DNA of 64,000 bases from DATFVA01 sp963832715 (GCA_963832715.1 CAWHVB010000009.1:1-64000); one strand, 5' to 3'. Shown: positions 27,284-36,868, counted from the stretch's first letter. Notes: generated by a model not told the origin, from the sequence alone. A program made the numbers and translations.

Positions 27284-28189
27284 ATGAAAATTGGTTTAAT
27301 TGGTTTAGGGAAAATGGGAAGCAACATGCTCAAAAGGCTGAAAGGTGATAACCATGAGATTGTTGCATTCGACCTAAACAAAGATATGGTAAAAAAAGCC
27401 GCAGAAGACGGCGGCATAGGGGCTGATTCAATCGAAGACCTTGTGTCAAAGCTTGAAAAACCGAGGAATGTGTGGATAATGGTTCCTCACGGTAAACCAA
27501 CTGAGGAAACGATCGCCAAACTATTGAATTTGCTTGATAAAGATGACCTGATAATTGACGGCGGGAATTCCCATTTTACGGAATCAATAAATAATTCCGG
27601 GAAATGCAAAGCAAAGGGCATTCACTTTGTTGATGCGGGGGTGAGCGGAGGGATCTGGGGATTAAAAATCGGATACAACCTTATGGTCGGTGGTCCCGAA
27701 AAAGCTGTAAAACGGGTTGAGCCCATTTTCATATCACTTGCACCGGAAAACGGTTATGCCCATGTAGGCGGGACCGGGGCTGGACATTTTGTTAAGATGA
27801 TGCACAATGCACTTGAGTACGTAATGCTCCAGGGCATCGGTGAAGCATTCGAGTGTATGTTCAGGAGTGATTTTGATATCGATCTTAGGAAAGTTGCAGA
27901 CCTCTGGAACAACGGGGCAGTAGTAAGAAGCTGGCTGCTTGAGCTGGCTGCCGATGCATTTAAAGCAGAAGGAAATTCACTTGAAAAAATTGCGCCTTAT
28001 GTTGACGATTCAGGAACCGCAAGATGGGCTTCCGAATATGCGATTCAGAATGCGATACCGGTGCCTGCAATAACGATATCGCTGTATGAGAGGTTCGCAT
28101 CGAGGCAGGATAATCCATTCTCTGCTAAAGTAATTGCTGCATTAAGAAATCAGTTCGGCGGACATGCTGTAAAGGAGGAAAGTAAATAA
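27284..28189 (+). CDS. gnd: 6-phosphogluconate dehydrogenase (short, NAD-type, decarboxylating)
   Basis: 301 residues, the short form found in Gluconobacter and many environmental bacteria, usually NAD-dependent, as opposed to the 470-residue NADP enzyme. GLIGLGKMGSNM opens the Rossmann domain. DGGNSHF and the 6PGDH signature region VDAGVSGGIWGL follow, with catalytic Lys in GAGHFVKMMHNALEY. It converts 6-phosphogluconate to ribulose 5-phosphate. AAAGGAGATATA precedes the ATG. The start is 12 bases after the HAD gene and the stop directly abuts the ATG of zwf, so the genes are one operon. Confidence 0.94.
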   Translation: MKIGLIGLGKMGSNMLKRLKGDNHEIVAFDLNKDMVKKAAEDGGIGADSIEDLVSKLEKPRNVWIMVPHGKPTEETIAKLLNLLDKDDLIIDGGNSHFTESINNSGKCKAKGIHFVDAGVSGGIWGLKIGYNLMVGGPEKAVKRVEPIFISLAPENGYAHVGGTGAGHFVKMMHNALEYVMLQGIGEAFECMFRSDFDIDLRKVADLWNNGAVVRSWLLELAADAFKAEGNSLEKIAPYVDDSGTARWASEYAIQNAIPVPAITISLYERFASRQDNPFSAKVIAALRNQFGGHAVKEESK

Positions 28190-29728
28190 ATGGATAATGA
28201 AAAAAACAATGAAATGATTGAAGTTCAGCAGAAGGGAATGCTGAAAGGCAACCCTCCCGACCCCTGTGTAGTAGTAATATTCGGCGCCTCAGGAGACCTG
28301 GCCCACAAAGAATTACTCCCTTCTTTGTTTGCATTAAACTGTCACAAACTTATGCCCGAGCAATGCGCCGTGATAGGTTTTTCAAGATCGAACTATTCAG
28401 ACGATGATTTCAGAAAAGAAATGTACGATGCAGTAAAAAAGGACAGCATCTGCGGAGAGGACAAGTGGAAGGAGTTCGCAAAGAACCTTTTTTATATCAC
28501 CGGTAATTTTAAGGATGATCCTTCCAAATCGTACGGAGATCTTAAAAAGAAAATCAGGGAAGTTCAGAAAAAACTCGATCTTCCCGATAATATCCTTTTC
28601 CATCTCTCAACGGCACCGGCTTTTTATTCTACAATCGTTAAAAAACTTGACGAAGCGGGACTTGCAAAAAGCGACAAAGGCTGGAGAAGAATAATTATTG
28701 AGAAGCCTTTTGGTACCGACGAACAATCTGCCCGGGAACTGGATAAGGAAATACATAAAGTTTTTGAAGAAACACAGATCTTCAGAATAGACCATTTCCT
28801 CGGCAAAGAAACGGTACAGAATATGGTAGTGTTTAGATTTGCAAATCCCGGATTCGAACCAATCTGGAACAGGAATTATATAGATAACATTCAGATAAGT
28901 GTAGCCGAAGATATCGGGATTGGATCACGTGCAGGATTTTATGAGAAAACAGGCGTAGTCAGGGATATGATCCAGAACCATCTTCTTGAGCTCTTATGTA
29001 TGACTGCAATAGATCCGCCGGTAAATTATGATTCGGAATCATTACGCAGCGAAACGCTGAAGGTGCTGACCTCGATCTGTAAAATAAATGTAGAAAAGGA
29101 TGTTGTGCTTGGGCAATATTCAGAAGGTAAGGTACACGGTAAGCAGGTTAAGGCGTACAGAGAGGAAGAGAATGTGGATAATAATTCTATGACTCCTACA
29201 TATGCAGCAATCAAACTTACACTGGATAACTGGCGCTGGGCAGGAGTCCCGGTATACCTGAGGACCGGAAAAAGGATGAAGGAAAAATTATCAGAGATTA
29301 CAATCAGGTTTAAGCAAACCCCGCACCTGATGTTTCCGATTGAACGGGAAGAAGAAAAGAAACATAACCTGCTGACGTTCCGGCTTCAGCCGAACGAAGG
29401 AATCATTTATACATTTACCGCCAAGCAGCCCGGTGCAGAACTTCAGCTGAGACCTGTTAACCTGAATTTCAGATATGACAGGGCTTTCGGGATAAAAGAA
29501 ACTCCGAGTTCATATCAATGGCTTATACGGGATGCTATGCAGGGAGACCAGACGCTGTTCCCCCATTCAGAATGGATTTATAAATCATGGCAGATAATTG
29601 ATCCGATAATCAAAAAATGGGAATCTGAGCCATGGCTTGATTTTCCTAATTACAAAGCCGGGACCTGGGGTCCGCGGGAAGCTGAAAAATTAATAAAAAG
29701 GGATAATCACGAATGGAACGTTCAATAA
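28190..29728 (+). CDS. zwf: Glucose-6-phosphate 1-dehydrogenase
   Basis: 512 residues. The NAD(P) binding motif is FGASGDLAHKELLPSLF, with GASGDLA typical of Zwf. IEKPFGTD and RIDHFLGKETVQN (199-211, with catalytic Asp201-His202) form the substrate site, and GVPVYLRTGKRM lies in the beta+alpha domain. It oxidises glucose 6-phosphate to 6-phosphogluconolactone. The ATG follows the gnd stop without spacing, behind AAAGGAGG inside the end of gnd. The next expected enzyme, 6-phosphogluconolactonase, is not encoded here, so the lactone must open spontaneously or by a distant gene. Confidence 0.97.
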   Translation: MDNEKNNEMIEVQQKGMLKGNPPDPCVVVIFGASGDLAHKELLPSLFALNCHKLMPEQCAVIGFSRSNYSDDDFRKEMYDAVKKDSICGEDKWKEFAKNLFYITGNFKDDPSKSYGDLKKKIREVQKKLDLPDNILFHLSTAPAFYSTIVKKLDEAGLAKSDKGWRRIIIEKPFGTDEQSARELDKEIHKVFEETQIFRIDHFLGKETVQNMVVFRFANPGFEPIWNRNYIDNIQISVAEDIGIGSRAGFYEKTGVVRDMIQNHLLELLCMTAIDPPVNYDSESLRSETLKVLTSICKINVEKDVVLGQYSEGKVHGKQVKAYREEENVDNNSMTPTYAAIKLTLDNWRWAGVPVYLRTGKRMKEKLSEITIRFKQTPHLMFPIEREEEKKHNLLTFRLQPNEGIIYTFTAKQPGAELQLRPVNLNFRYDRAFGIKETPSSYQWLIRDAMQGDQTLFPHSEWIYKSWQIIDPIIKKWESEPWLDFPNYKAGTWGPREAEKLIKRDNHEWNVQ

Positions 29729-29742
29729 TTTGAGGAATATGA

Positions 29743-31134
29743 ATGGAGAACACGGAAAAATATGATGCGGTGATAATCGGTGCCGGCCAATCAGGCATTC
29801 CTCTTGCAAAAACACTCGCAGGAGAAGGATGGAAAACAGTGATTATAGAAAGATATCTTGTCGGCGGCAGCTGCATAAATTATGGATGTACTCCTTCAAA
29901 AACTATGGCGGCCAGTTCCAGTGTTATCCACCTTACAAAAAAGGCCGAACTTTATGGAGTCCACAATTCAAAAGTTGAAATAAATCTTAAAGAAATAATT
30001 AACAGGAAAAGAGGCATCGTTAAATCATTCCGTGAAGGACTGGAAAAAGGAATTGAGCAGACTGAGAACCTGACATTAATAAGAGGAGAAGCCGGGTTTA
30101 CGGATAAAAAATCAATTCAAATTAACTTAAACAACGGCAGCAGCAAAAGAATATCCGGCGATAAAATATTTATAAATACCGGGGGAGGATCGCGTATTCC
30201 TTCAATCAAGGGAATAGAGTCGGTTGATTATCTTACCTCTACAACCATTATGGAACTTGAAGAAAAGCCTTCACATCTGCTTATAATCGGCGGCGGTTAT
30301 ATTGGTTTGGAATTCGGCCAGATGTTCAGAAGGTTCGGCAGTGAAGTAACGATTATAGAAAAAGGTCCGCAGATTTTATCACACGAAGACGAAGACATTT
30401 CAGATGAAATGGAAAGAATGCTTCGAAACGATGAAGTCAACATCTTAAAAAATACGGCTGTCGCTGAAATCAATAAGACAGAAGATAACAGCATCAGGCT
30501 GACATTGAATTCAGAAGGAAAGGAGAATTTCCTTACCGGTTCGCATTTACTAATGGCTGTTGGAAGAAAGCCCAACACTGAGTCGCTTAATTTAGATGCG
30601 GCAGGAATAAAAGCAGACAAAGCAGGATATATCAAGGTGAACACGAAGCTGGAGACAAACGTCGCGGGCATCTATGCAATGGGAGATGTAAAGGGCGGAC
30701 CTGCTTTCACCCATATTTCCTATGATGACTTCAGGATAATCAGGGACAACCTGCTTAAGAAGAAAACACACACAACAAGAAACAGGTTTGTTCCATATAC
30801 AGTCTTTACCGATCCGCAGCTTGGAAGAGTAGGGATAACAGAAAAGGAAGCAAAAGAAAAAGGACTGAAGTACAAGACCGCTAGAATGGAAATGAGTCAT
30901 GTTTCAAGAGCAATTGAACTCGGCGAATCAACCGGAGTTATGAAGGCAATCGTTGATTCAGGAACAGGCAGAATACTTGGCTGCGCTATCCTGGGAATTG
31001 AAGGAGGTGAAATCGCTTCAATGATCCAGATCGCCATGATGGGAAAACTAAAATACACGGATCTCAAAGAGGGAATATTTACTCACCCGACACTGTCGGA
31101 AGCACTGAATAACTTGTTTAGTAAGGTTGGATGA
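29743..31134 (+). CDS. Lpd/MerA-like FAD pyridine nucleotide-disulphide oxidoreductase
   Basis: 463 residues. FAD motif GAGQSG (13-18), redox-active pair GGSCINYGCTPSK with Cys44 and Cys49, NAD motif GGGYIGLEFG and the second FAD site IYAMGDVKGGPAFTHIS are all present. The C-terminal dimer interface carries FTHPTLSEALN, where His acts as base. Architecture equals dihydrolipoamide dehydrogenase or mercuric reductase without its heavy-metal domain. No lipoylated partner genes and no mer genes are nearby, and the C-terminal Cys pair of MerA is absent, so the substrate is unknown. It is 14 bases after zwf and ends the pentose phosphate block; NAD(P)H recycling is a plausible link. Confidence 0.87.
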   Translation: MENTEKYDAVIIGAGQSGIPLAKTLAGEGWKTVIIERYLVGGSCINYGCTPSKTMAASSSVIHLTKKAELYGVHNSKVEINLKEIINRKRGIVKSFREGLEKGIEQTENLTLIRGEAGFTDKKSIQINLNNGSSKRISGDKIFINTGGGSRIPSIKGIESVDYLTSTTIMELEEKPSHLLIIGGGYIGLEFGQMFRRFGSEVTIIEKGPQILSHEDEDISDEMERMLRNDEVNILKNTAVAEINKTEDNSIRLTLNSEGKENFLTGSHLLMAVGRKPNTESLNLDAAGIKADKAGYIKVNTKLETNVAGIYAMGDVKGGPAFTHISYDDFRIIRDNLLKKKTHTTRNRFVPYTVFTDPQLGRVGITEKEAKEKGLKYKTARMEMSHVSRAIELGESTGVMKAIVDSGTGRILGCAILGIEGGEIASMIQIAMMGKLKYTDLKEGIFTHPTLSEALNNLFSKVG

Positions 31135-31540
31135 TATTCAGGCGGAAGCGCTGGGGGAAAGTTTGAGAAGATAGGAAGGTATGAGGATAAGAGGATGTGA
31201 AGATTAGAAGGTAAGAAGTTAAGAAGTTAAGAGGATTAGCGGTTACAAAGTATTTATGTCTTCGCCGTAGAACGGCGATATGTTAATAGCGGTAACGTTA
31301 TCTTGAAAGCCTATGAGCTGCAGAGCAGCGACACATTAAATTTTATTCACAACTTCTTAATCCCTTTCCTCGGCGTTTCGATACTTTTCACTCCGTGGCA
31401 CTACACGTAAATTAAGGATTCTTTAGGGTAACCTGACATTCCATAAGCACTGAAGCTCGCGGCAAGTCAGCCAGGGTCGTTTAATGTCGTCATTCTATTT
31501 TATATTACTTGCCTTCTTGATCATAAATCTCAGTTAATAA
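31135..31540. repeat. Gene-free left margin of the accessory region, repeat-rich
   Basis: It begins with a purine-rich strand (31150-31236) built of GAAGGTATGAGGATAAGAGG-like units. Part of this recurs exactly at 35010-35040. A hairpin TCGCCGT-AGA-ACGGCGA is at 31262-31278 and another, GCTG-CAGAG-CAGC, at 31317-31329. The 48-base sequence starting there recurs at 39568-39616. The motif GGCAAGTCAGCC near 31470 also occurs at 35289. No gene was recognised. Confidence 0.7.
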
Positions 31541-31936
31541 TTACTTTAGAAACTTATACTTCTTCCAAAGGGTGATGCAATTTAGATCAAGCATTGTTGA
31601 ATCTGATGTAAATCCAAATTCATATATTCTCGTATCAGGCTGATCAAGTTCAATTATCATTTCCTTAATATTGGGGGACATACAATCTCCAAAAGTATAA
31701 GGGACCCACGCAGCGTTTATTTTTAGCCCACTTTGAAGCATATGGTACAGGATATTTTGCTCACCGGTATCCAGTGCAGTACCATAGATAAAATATATAT
31801 TCTCCGGAAATGAATTGGGTATATCAGTGTTTTTTACAATTATAATTTCCGGATTATCCTTCTCCGGACTACACGAATTGCATAACAATACTGATATGCT
31901 GATAAAAACAAATAAAAAGAAATTATGCTTAATCAT
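31541..31936 (-). CDS. Small lipoprotein of unknown function
   Basis: 131 residues. The hydrophobic N terminus (FFLFVFISISVLLCNSC) with Cys22 in front of SPEKDN is a probable lipoprotein signal. The mature part is mixed alpha/beta with four further Cys or Trp-rich positions (GDCMSPN, LNCITLW) and no catalytic motif that I can name. It is the first gene inside the repeat-bounded region and lies alone, with repeat DNA upstream of its stop. Composition is more AT-rich than the neighbouring metabolic genes. It could be a surface or periplasmic protein. Confidence 0.6.
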   Translation of the reverse strand: MIKHNFFLFVFISISVLLCNSCSPEKDNPEIIIVKNTDIPNSFPENIYFIYGTALDTGEQNILYHMLQSGLKINAAWVPYTFGDCMSPNIKEMIIELDQPDTRIYEFGFTSDSTMLDLNCITLWKKYKFLK

Positions 31937-32082
31937 AAACAGGCCTCTCTATTTTTATTTTCAAGTCCTTATTCCCACAGCAATTATTGCCTGTTGATTT
32001 ATGAACCCAACCATCACTGCCAGGTTTGATTTTATTACTACTCTGCCAATTATTTGCATTCCCGCGATTAGGATTAGCTGAA

Positions 32083-33366
32083 TTATTTAATATACATAAC
32101 TTTGGCTGTACCTTTAATTAATAAAGGATTTTGTTTATCCCTTATGATGACAAAGTAGACTCCTGATGATACCTCTGCCCCATAATTATTCTTACCAGTC
32201 CAGATAGCAGTATAACTGGAACCAGAACCGTTCAGTTTATCAATCCTTGCTACTTCTTCTCCATTAATACTATAAATTTTTAAATCCGGTTCTTTGATTT
32301 CACCTGAGAGGTTGAAATGTATTATTCCATTAAATGGATTGGGATAAGCCGAAACTTCAAAGGAAGTGGGTATAACCTGATGATAGTCTTCTTGCACTGC
32401 TAATGGATCGTCAAGAGCCAGTCCATATATATAACCAAGCGTAGCATTAAAATAAACAATTGTATCATTATTCAACCACTTGAGGAAATATTCATATCCT
32501 TCACCACCACAGTTGGTATATTTATAAAGTCTTTGATCAGCTTTGCTATAAGTATAAATGGTGCCGCCTGCATCGACAAGATAGCTAAAGAAAGCCATCC
32601 TGGATGAATCCGGCGACCACTCCATTTCCTCAAGATCGTTAAAAGTCCACCAGCAATTGTCGTTTGTATCGTTTGCAGTATTAAATATAATTGAATCAAC
32701 TTTGGTATTCAGATCATAGGTATGGATTTTAGGGTATTCCAATTCACCAAAAGCATAGTATAAGAGATTATTAGTCCTATTGTAGGCGAACGCTGTATAT
32801 GGAGGGAAGGTATTTGTGATGAGTACTGTATCTACAGAATTGTTTAAGATATCAAATAAAACAATTGACTCTTCATCATATTGCCATAAAAACTTAGTTT
32901 CATCAACCCATTCCATCTCAAAATAAGGATCTGGTGTAAAATCAATTTCATTTAGGCTGCTATCCAGGAAGGAATAATAATGATTCACGAATAGCACATA
33001 TTCATCATTTGGCGAGAATGCATAATCCAATGCTTCATAAGGGCCTACAGAGTTACAAACCATTAAATTCTTGCCTGTATCAAAATCATAAACAAAAATT
33101 GAATCCTCATCTCCATATACGCATTTATGCGATTTATTTGCGAAGACCGGTAGGGTAGGAAATGGGCAGGGTCTTACAGTAGAATCGTTCAAGTTTTTAA
33201 TATAAATATCTCCGCTAGCAAATTCTGTATAATAAACATCATTATTGAATTTATCGAGTGAAAATTTTTGAGCTAGTACATGTGAGATTTGGAAACTCTG
33301 ACTATGAATTTGATATGATGCTAAAAAAAATAAGAAGATAAAGATTGGTAGATTGATTGATTTCAT
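32083..33366 (-). CDS. Secreted beta-propeller-like protein with T9SS sorting domain
   Basis: 427 residues. Signal peptide (1-22, ending QIHSQ), then repeated short beta-blades of the PD40/TolB-like kind, seen as DYAFSPNDEYVLFVN, MEWVDETKFLWQYDE and EMEWSPDSSRMAFFS. The C-terminal Por secretion domain begins around SAYPNPFNGIIHFNL and ends with SSGVYFVIIRDKQNPLLIKG. It is therefore exported through the type IX machinery to the cell surface. The propeller probably binds a ligand or protein, without evidence for enzymatic activity. There is no operon partner; the next minus-strand gene is about 180 bases upstream. Confidence 0.85.
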   Translation of the reverse strand: MKSINLPIFIFLFFLASYQIHSQSFQISHVLAQKFSLDKFNNDVYYTEFASGDIYIKNLNDSTVRPCPFPTLPVFANKSHKCVYGDEDSIFVYDFDTGKNLMVCNSVGPYEALDYAFSPNDEYVLFVNHYYSFLDSSLNEIDFTPDPYFEMEWVDETKFLWQYDEESIVLFDILNNSVDTVLITNTFPPYTAFAYNRTNNLLYYAFGELEYPKIHTYDLNTKVDSIIFNTANDTNDNCWWTFNDLEEMEWSPDSSRMAFFSYLVDAGGTIYTYSKADQRLYKYTNCGGEGYEYFLKWLNNDTIVYFNATLGYIYGLALDDPLAVQEDYHQVIPTSFEVSAYPNPFNGIIHFNLSGEIKEPDLKIYSINGEEVARIDKLNGSGSSYTAIWTGKNNYGAEVSSGVYFVIIRDKQNPLLIKGTAKVMYIK

Positions 33367-33548
33367 AAGTTTTCCCCGAAAATTAAAATCAGAATACGTT
33401 TTGTATCCGAAAATTGTGTTGTTTCGAATACCCGCTACAAAGAACCCTGAAACTTCTGTTCAATATTTACAAAAATAACTGCCAATAAACAATTAAATTT
33501 TAACTTGTTATCGTTATGGTAAGAGAATGAATTTCTTTCATCATTAAC

Positions 33549-34913
33549 CTACCTCTTTCCCATTAAAATGAGAGCATCGCCAAGACCGGTACTATAACTT
33601 GTCCCAACTGCCACCATCAAATTTTCACTAACTGCCAGACCATATAGCCTGTCATCAAAATTCTGTATCTCTTCAAATTTATGCCAAGTAGCTCCATTAT
33701 AGTGCCAGACCATTGCTTCATCCCCTACAATAAGAATATTGTTTTTGTTGCTGCCCCTTATCCTGTAGGCGTAGTTACCAAGGTCAAGTACTTTCTGACC
33801 ATTCAGATAAGGGACCCATTCATATCGCAATGTTTTTTTATTAAATAAAGAATGTCTTGTAACTACACCTGTTGCAAATATAAATTCTGCATTTCCGTTA
33901 GCCCATAAAGTATTTAACAATTGACCTCCATAATAGTAGCCGAATTCTCTATTTGTTTGACTATCCCAGATACTCTCAACCCCGCCTTCATTAAATTTTA
34001 ATACTGCAACCCGTCCATTTTGATTACTCCATCCGCAAGTCCAGAGTTCAATCCCATCGATTGTTGCATAAATATCTTTCAAATCAACATCTGTCCCGCT
34101 TTCTATTCTGCTCCAATGACCGTATTGGTAATGGGCTATGAATCCATTGCCACTAACTACATAAAAATCATTTCTTGCTACACCCCATATTTTGTTTGCA
34201 GAACCATTTAATTGGGTTATTAACGAACAATCATTTATAAAATTTATTCCATCATAGTGAGAAATACTGCCGTCAATATGTGCGAATAAAATATCATTCG
34301 CCGAAAAGGCAAAAATCGCTTTAATTGGCGGGTATTCTACACCGCCGCAAGCGTTAGTTTTTATTCTTCTTAAATCCCACCCAAGTCCGTTCCAGTGTAA
34401 AGCATTGTAAGCATTTGGATCCGGCTGACCCAGTGCGTCAAGTAAATAGATTTCACCTACCGCCCAGATATTATTTTCATTAATTATTGCGACATCATAA
34501 AGTATACAACTTCCGGCACCACCTCCGAAAGTAAATGTCTGCCAGGTGAAGTTGTGGGAGGTGGTATCCATAGTAGTAATCAGGATAGAATTTTTTATTG
34601 ACCCATCGGGTGTGTGAATCAAAGAGGTGAAGTTGTAAGTCTTAGCTGGAAGCAGTGAATCTATATAAAGGAGCGTATCTTGTGAAGCCAGGCTGATTGT
34701 TTTGATAATATTATTGTCTTTCTGAATTTCAATATATACAGGCAAGCTGACATTCGCCGTGGTTAGTTTCATCCAGGCTTCGGTACAGCTAACATCCTCA
34801 AGTGTTATACTTAGCTGAGGCTGCTGCTCAGGAGGAATGGGGTTATCCTTATTGCACGAAGTAAAGAAGACAAGGATTAAAACGAACAGGCCGCCGAGGG
34901 TTATCTTTTTCAT
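33549..34913 (-). CDS. Surface lipoprotein with fibronectin-like and propeller-like repeats
   Basis: 454 residues from the ATG at 34913, which follows AAGGGGAGT; the in-frame TTG at 34925 is not needed. A lipobox (LVFFTSC) makes it a lipoprotein. Residues about 35-115 look like a fibronectin type III-type beta sandwich (TEAWMKLTTANVSLPVYIEI). The rest contains repeats of the form D-I-W-A-V-G plus HWNGLGW or HYNGATWHKF, as in many Ignavibacteria 'glucosyltransferase-like' propeller lipoproteins. The repeats NNIWAVG, NDILFAH, NDFYVVSG and NNILIVGD mark individual blades. Function is unknown; surface display is likely. It lacks a T9SS domain, unlike its neighbour. Confidence 0.8.
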   Translation of the reverse strand: MKKITLGGLFVLILVFFTSCNKDNPIPPEQQPQLSITLEDVSCTEAWMKLTTANVSLPVYIEIQKDNNIIKTISLASQDTLLYIDSLLPAKTYNFTSLIHTPDGSIKNSILITTMDTTSHNFTWQTFTFGGGAGSCILYDVAIINENNIWAVGEIYLLDALGQPDPNAYNALHWNGLGWDLRRIKTNACGGVEYPPIKAIFAFSANDILFAHIDGSISHYDGINFINDCSLITQLNGSANKIWGVARNDFYVVSGNGFIAHYQYGHWSRIESGTDVDLKDIYATIDGIELWTCGWSNQNGRVAVLKFNEGGVESIWDSQTNREFGYYYGGQLLNTLWANGNAEFIFATGVVTRHSLFNKKTLRYEWVPYLNGQKVLDLGNYAYRIRGSNKNNILIVGDEAMVWHYNGATWHKFEEIQNFDDRLYGLAVSENLMVAVGTSYSTGLGDALILMGKR

Positions 34914-35713
34914 ACTCCCCTTCAAACTTTAATTTACTTATTTAAAATTAAAGGGGATCGGTGTGATAAGCAATTATAAAAATGATGGTGTAGAGGGTTA
35001 ACGCTGAGGGGAAGTTTGAGAAGATAGGAAGGTATGAGGATTAGAAGATGTGAGGATGTGAAGGTCATCTCGATACTTTTCTCATTCCGTTACCACTCCA
35101 TTCGAAAAACTCGATGACCGTGGGTGCCAAGGAACAAGTATCAAGTAAGAAGTAAGAAGTTAGGAAGATGAGAGGATGGGAAGATAAGAAGATGAGGGGG
35201 TAAAGATTTGTATCATCCGGAAGGGAAGGAATTAATGGCTAAAGCCGTGATTCTATTTTTGATTAGAACCCACGAGCTAAAGCTCCGTGGCAAGTCAGCC
35301 TGATGGGAAACGGTTAAAACCGTTCAAGAGTTTATTGTTCGGAGGAGACCCAATGTCTGAAGACATTGGTTAATGAGAACGCCAGCTGGTTAGCAGCTGG
35401 TATCAAGGAACAAGTTGGAAGGTGAGAAGTTAAGAAGATGAGAGGGTGAGAAGATTAGACGAGTATTATGAGGGGTTTATTATTGCGGGAATCTGAGTAA
35501 TTGGCCTGGTTAAGATTTCTCCATCCGCCTTACGTCGGATGTCGAAATGACAGGGCAGCCTTATCAAGGAACAAGTATCAAGTAAGAAGTAACAGGGAAA
35601 AGTAAAAATAACAGGGATAGAGACTTGAGATACGATGGCAAGACAAATCGTTCTTGATACTGATACATTCATAGCTTATTTTTGATTTATGTTATTACTT
35701 TAAGGCTGATTCT
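34914..35713. repeat. Long gene-free stretch packed with hairpin and purine-rich repeats
   Basis: About 800 bases with no gene. Purine-rich GAAGATGAG-type runs lie at 35010-35065, 35150-35205 and 35415-35465. The phrase AAGGAACAAGTATCAAGTAA occurs twice (near 35130 and 35578) and in part at 35407. Between them are five hairpins with different stems: 35235-35248, 35270-35290, 35309-35324, 35350-35369 and 35382-35400. This is the densest cluster of the dispersed hairpin family in the window. Confidence 0.8.
35235..35400. repeat. Cluster of five compensatory-stem hairpins
   Basis: In order: ATGGC-TAAA-GCCGT, CCACGAGC-TAAA-GCTCCGTGG, AACGGT-TAAA-ACCGTT, CCAATGTC-TGAA-GACATTGG and CCAGCTG-GTTAG-CAGCTGG. 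Loops and 3' flanks (GGCAAGTCAGCC, GGTTAATGAGAA) are shared with hairpins elsewhere in the window, while the stems are unrelated in sequence yet always self-complementary. That pattern indicates selection on, or copying of, structure rather than sequence. Confidence 0.85.
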
Positions 35714-36868
35714 ATGGGGCGGCTTAGATACTCTCTTATTTTGATTTTATCATTTTTTACTATTCATATTTCTTTTGCTGAGGTGCGGTATGTTTCTCAT
35801 TCCGGCAGCAATACCCCTCCTTATCTTTCCTGGGAAACAGCAGCAGATTCAATTATGAGTGCAATAAATATTTCATCATTCGGAGATACCATATATGTAG
35901 CTAACGGAGTTTATGAAGAACAGGTTGTAATGATACCGGGATTATCGCTGATTGGAGCTGGGATGGATAGTTGTGTGATTGATACGCGTACTTTAGTAAA
36001 TGCTACTGATTTTGCTTCAGTTGTAGTAGCAGATAGCTGCCTATTACGGGGATTTTGCATAATGGTCAGTAATGATAATAGCCTAGGGTATGGGGCATCC
36101 CTTAAAGGGACCTGCTTACTAACCCAAAATAAAATCACAAATGCGCGTGAGGGTGTTTCCTCAGTAATGACCGGAACCAGTGTGCCTCTTGTGTATGAAA
36201 ATTTAGCTATCAATATTGGACTTTACGGGTTGTCTACTTTCAATTCCAATACAATAATCAGAGGTAATTCTTTTAATATGGGCAATACTGCTGACTGCGG
36301 TATTTTTGTGGGGGCATACGATTTTACTTATCATCCGGTAATCGATTCAAATTATTTCGGGGGTACATTCGGGGAAGGGATACAAATTTCATTCGGCACT
36401 AAAACCACAATTTCAAATAATATTATCATTGGGGATCAATTCGGAGATGGTTTTCTTGGCAGTTATTCGGATACTATCAAAATTTTTAATAATCTGATTA
36501 TGGCTTCACTTTTTAGTAGAGGTATTTATACTACTGGGGTACCGTACTTAGTGTATAACAATTTAATTTTAGGCCCGTGTGAGATCGGGATTTCAGTAAC
36601 AGGGGTAAATAGCATCGAAACAATTGTTGCCAATAACTCGATCGTTGGTGCAGTACACGGTATCCAGAGAAACGGGACCGGGGGTGTCTCAGCTTACTAC
36701 AACAATGTCTGGGGCAGTGAGAAGAGTTATTATAATTTCACACCCGATTCTACAAATTTAACTGTAGATCCTATGATGGTAAATATTGATAGTAGTTTAG
36801 GAAAAATGGATTTTCACTTGCAGATGTTCTCGCCACTGATCGACAAAGGTGATCCTTCAATGCCTTGA
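35714..36868 (+). CDS. Secreted right-handed beta-helix protein, N-terminal part (copy 1, frameshifted)
   Basis: 384 residues before a frameshift. A signal peptide (about 1-22, ending SFAE) precedes VRYVSHSGSNTPPY and DSIMSAINISSFGDTIYVANG, the start of a DUF1565/pectate-lyase-like parallel beta-helix with many short turns (IIRGNSF, TTISNNIIIGD, IKIFNNLIM, LVYNNLIL). The frame ends SPLIDKGDPSMP, but the natural continuation LDKDGSRSDIGLYGG follows one base out of frame near 36862. It is copy 1 of a tandem pair; the segment around 35810-35970 is about 80 per cent identical to 37710-37910. It was probably a T9SS-exported surface protein, possibly polysaccharide-binding. No catalytic residues were identified. 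Confidence 0.75.
   Translation: MGRLRYSLILILSFFTIHISFAEVRYVSHSGSNTPPYLSWETAADSIMSAINISSFGDTIYVANGVYEEQVVMIPGLSLIGAGMDSCVIDTRTLVNATDFASVVVADSCLLRGFCIMVSNDNSLGYGASLKGTCLLTQNKITNAREGVSSVMTGTSVPLVYENLAINIGLYGLSTFNSNTIIRGNSFNMGNTADCGIFVGAYDFTYHPVIDSNYFGGTFGEGIQISFGTKTTISNNIIIGDQFGDGFLGSYSDTIKIFNNLIMASLFSRGIYTTGVPYLVYNNLILGPCEIGISVTGVNSIETIVANNSIVGAVHGIQRNGTGGVSAYYNNVWGSEKSYYNFTPDSTNLTVDPMMVNIDSSLGKMDFHLQMFSPLIDKGDPSMP

Noticed and set aside
31135..31540. tRNA or other stable RNA gene in the hairpin-rich gap
   Set aside because: Hairpins are short and separate; no cloverleaf, anticodon loop or CCA-type end could be drawn.
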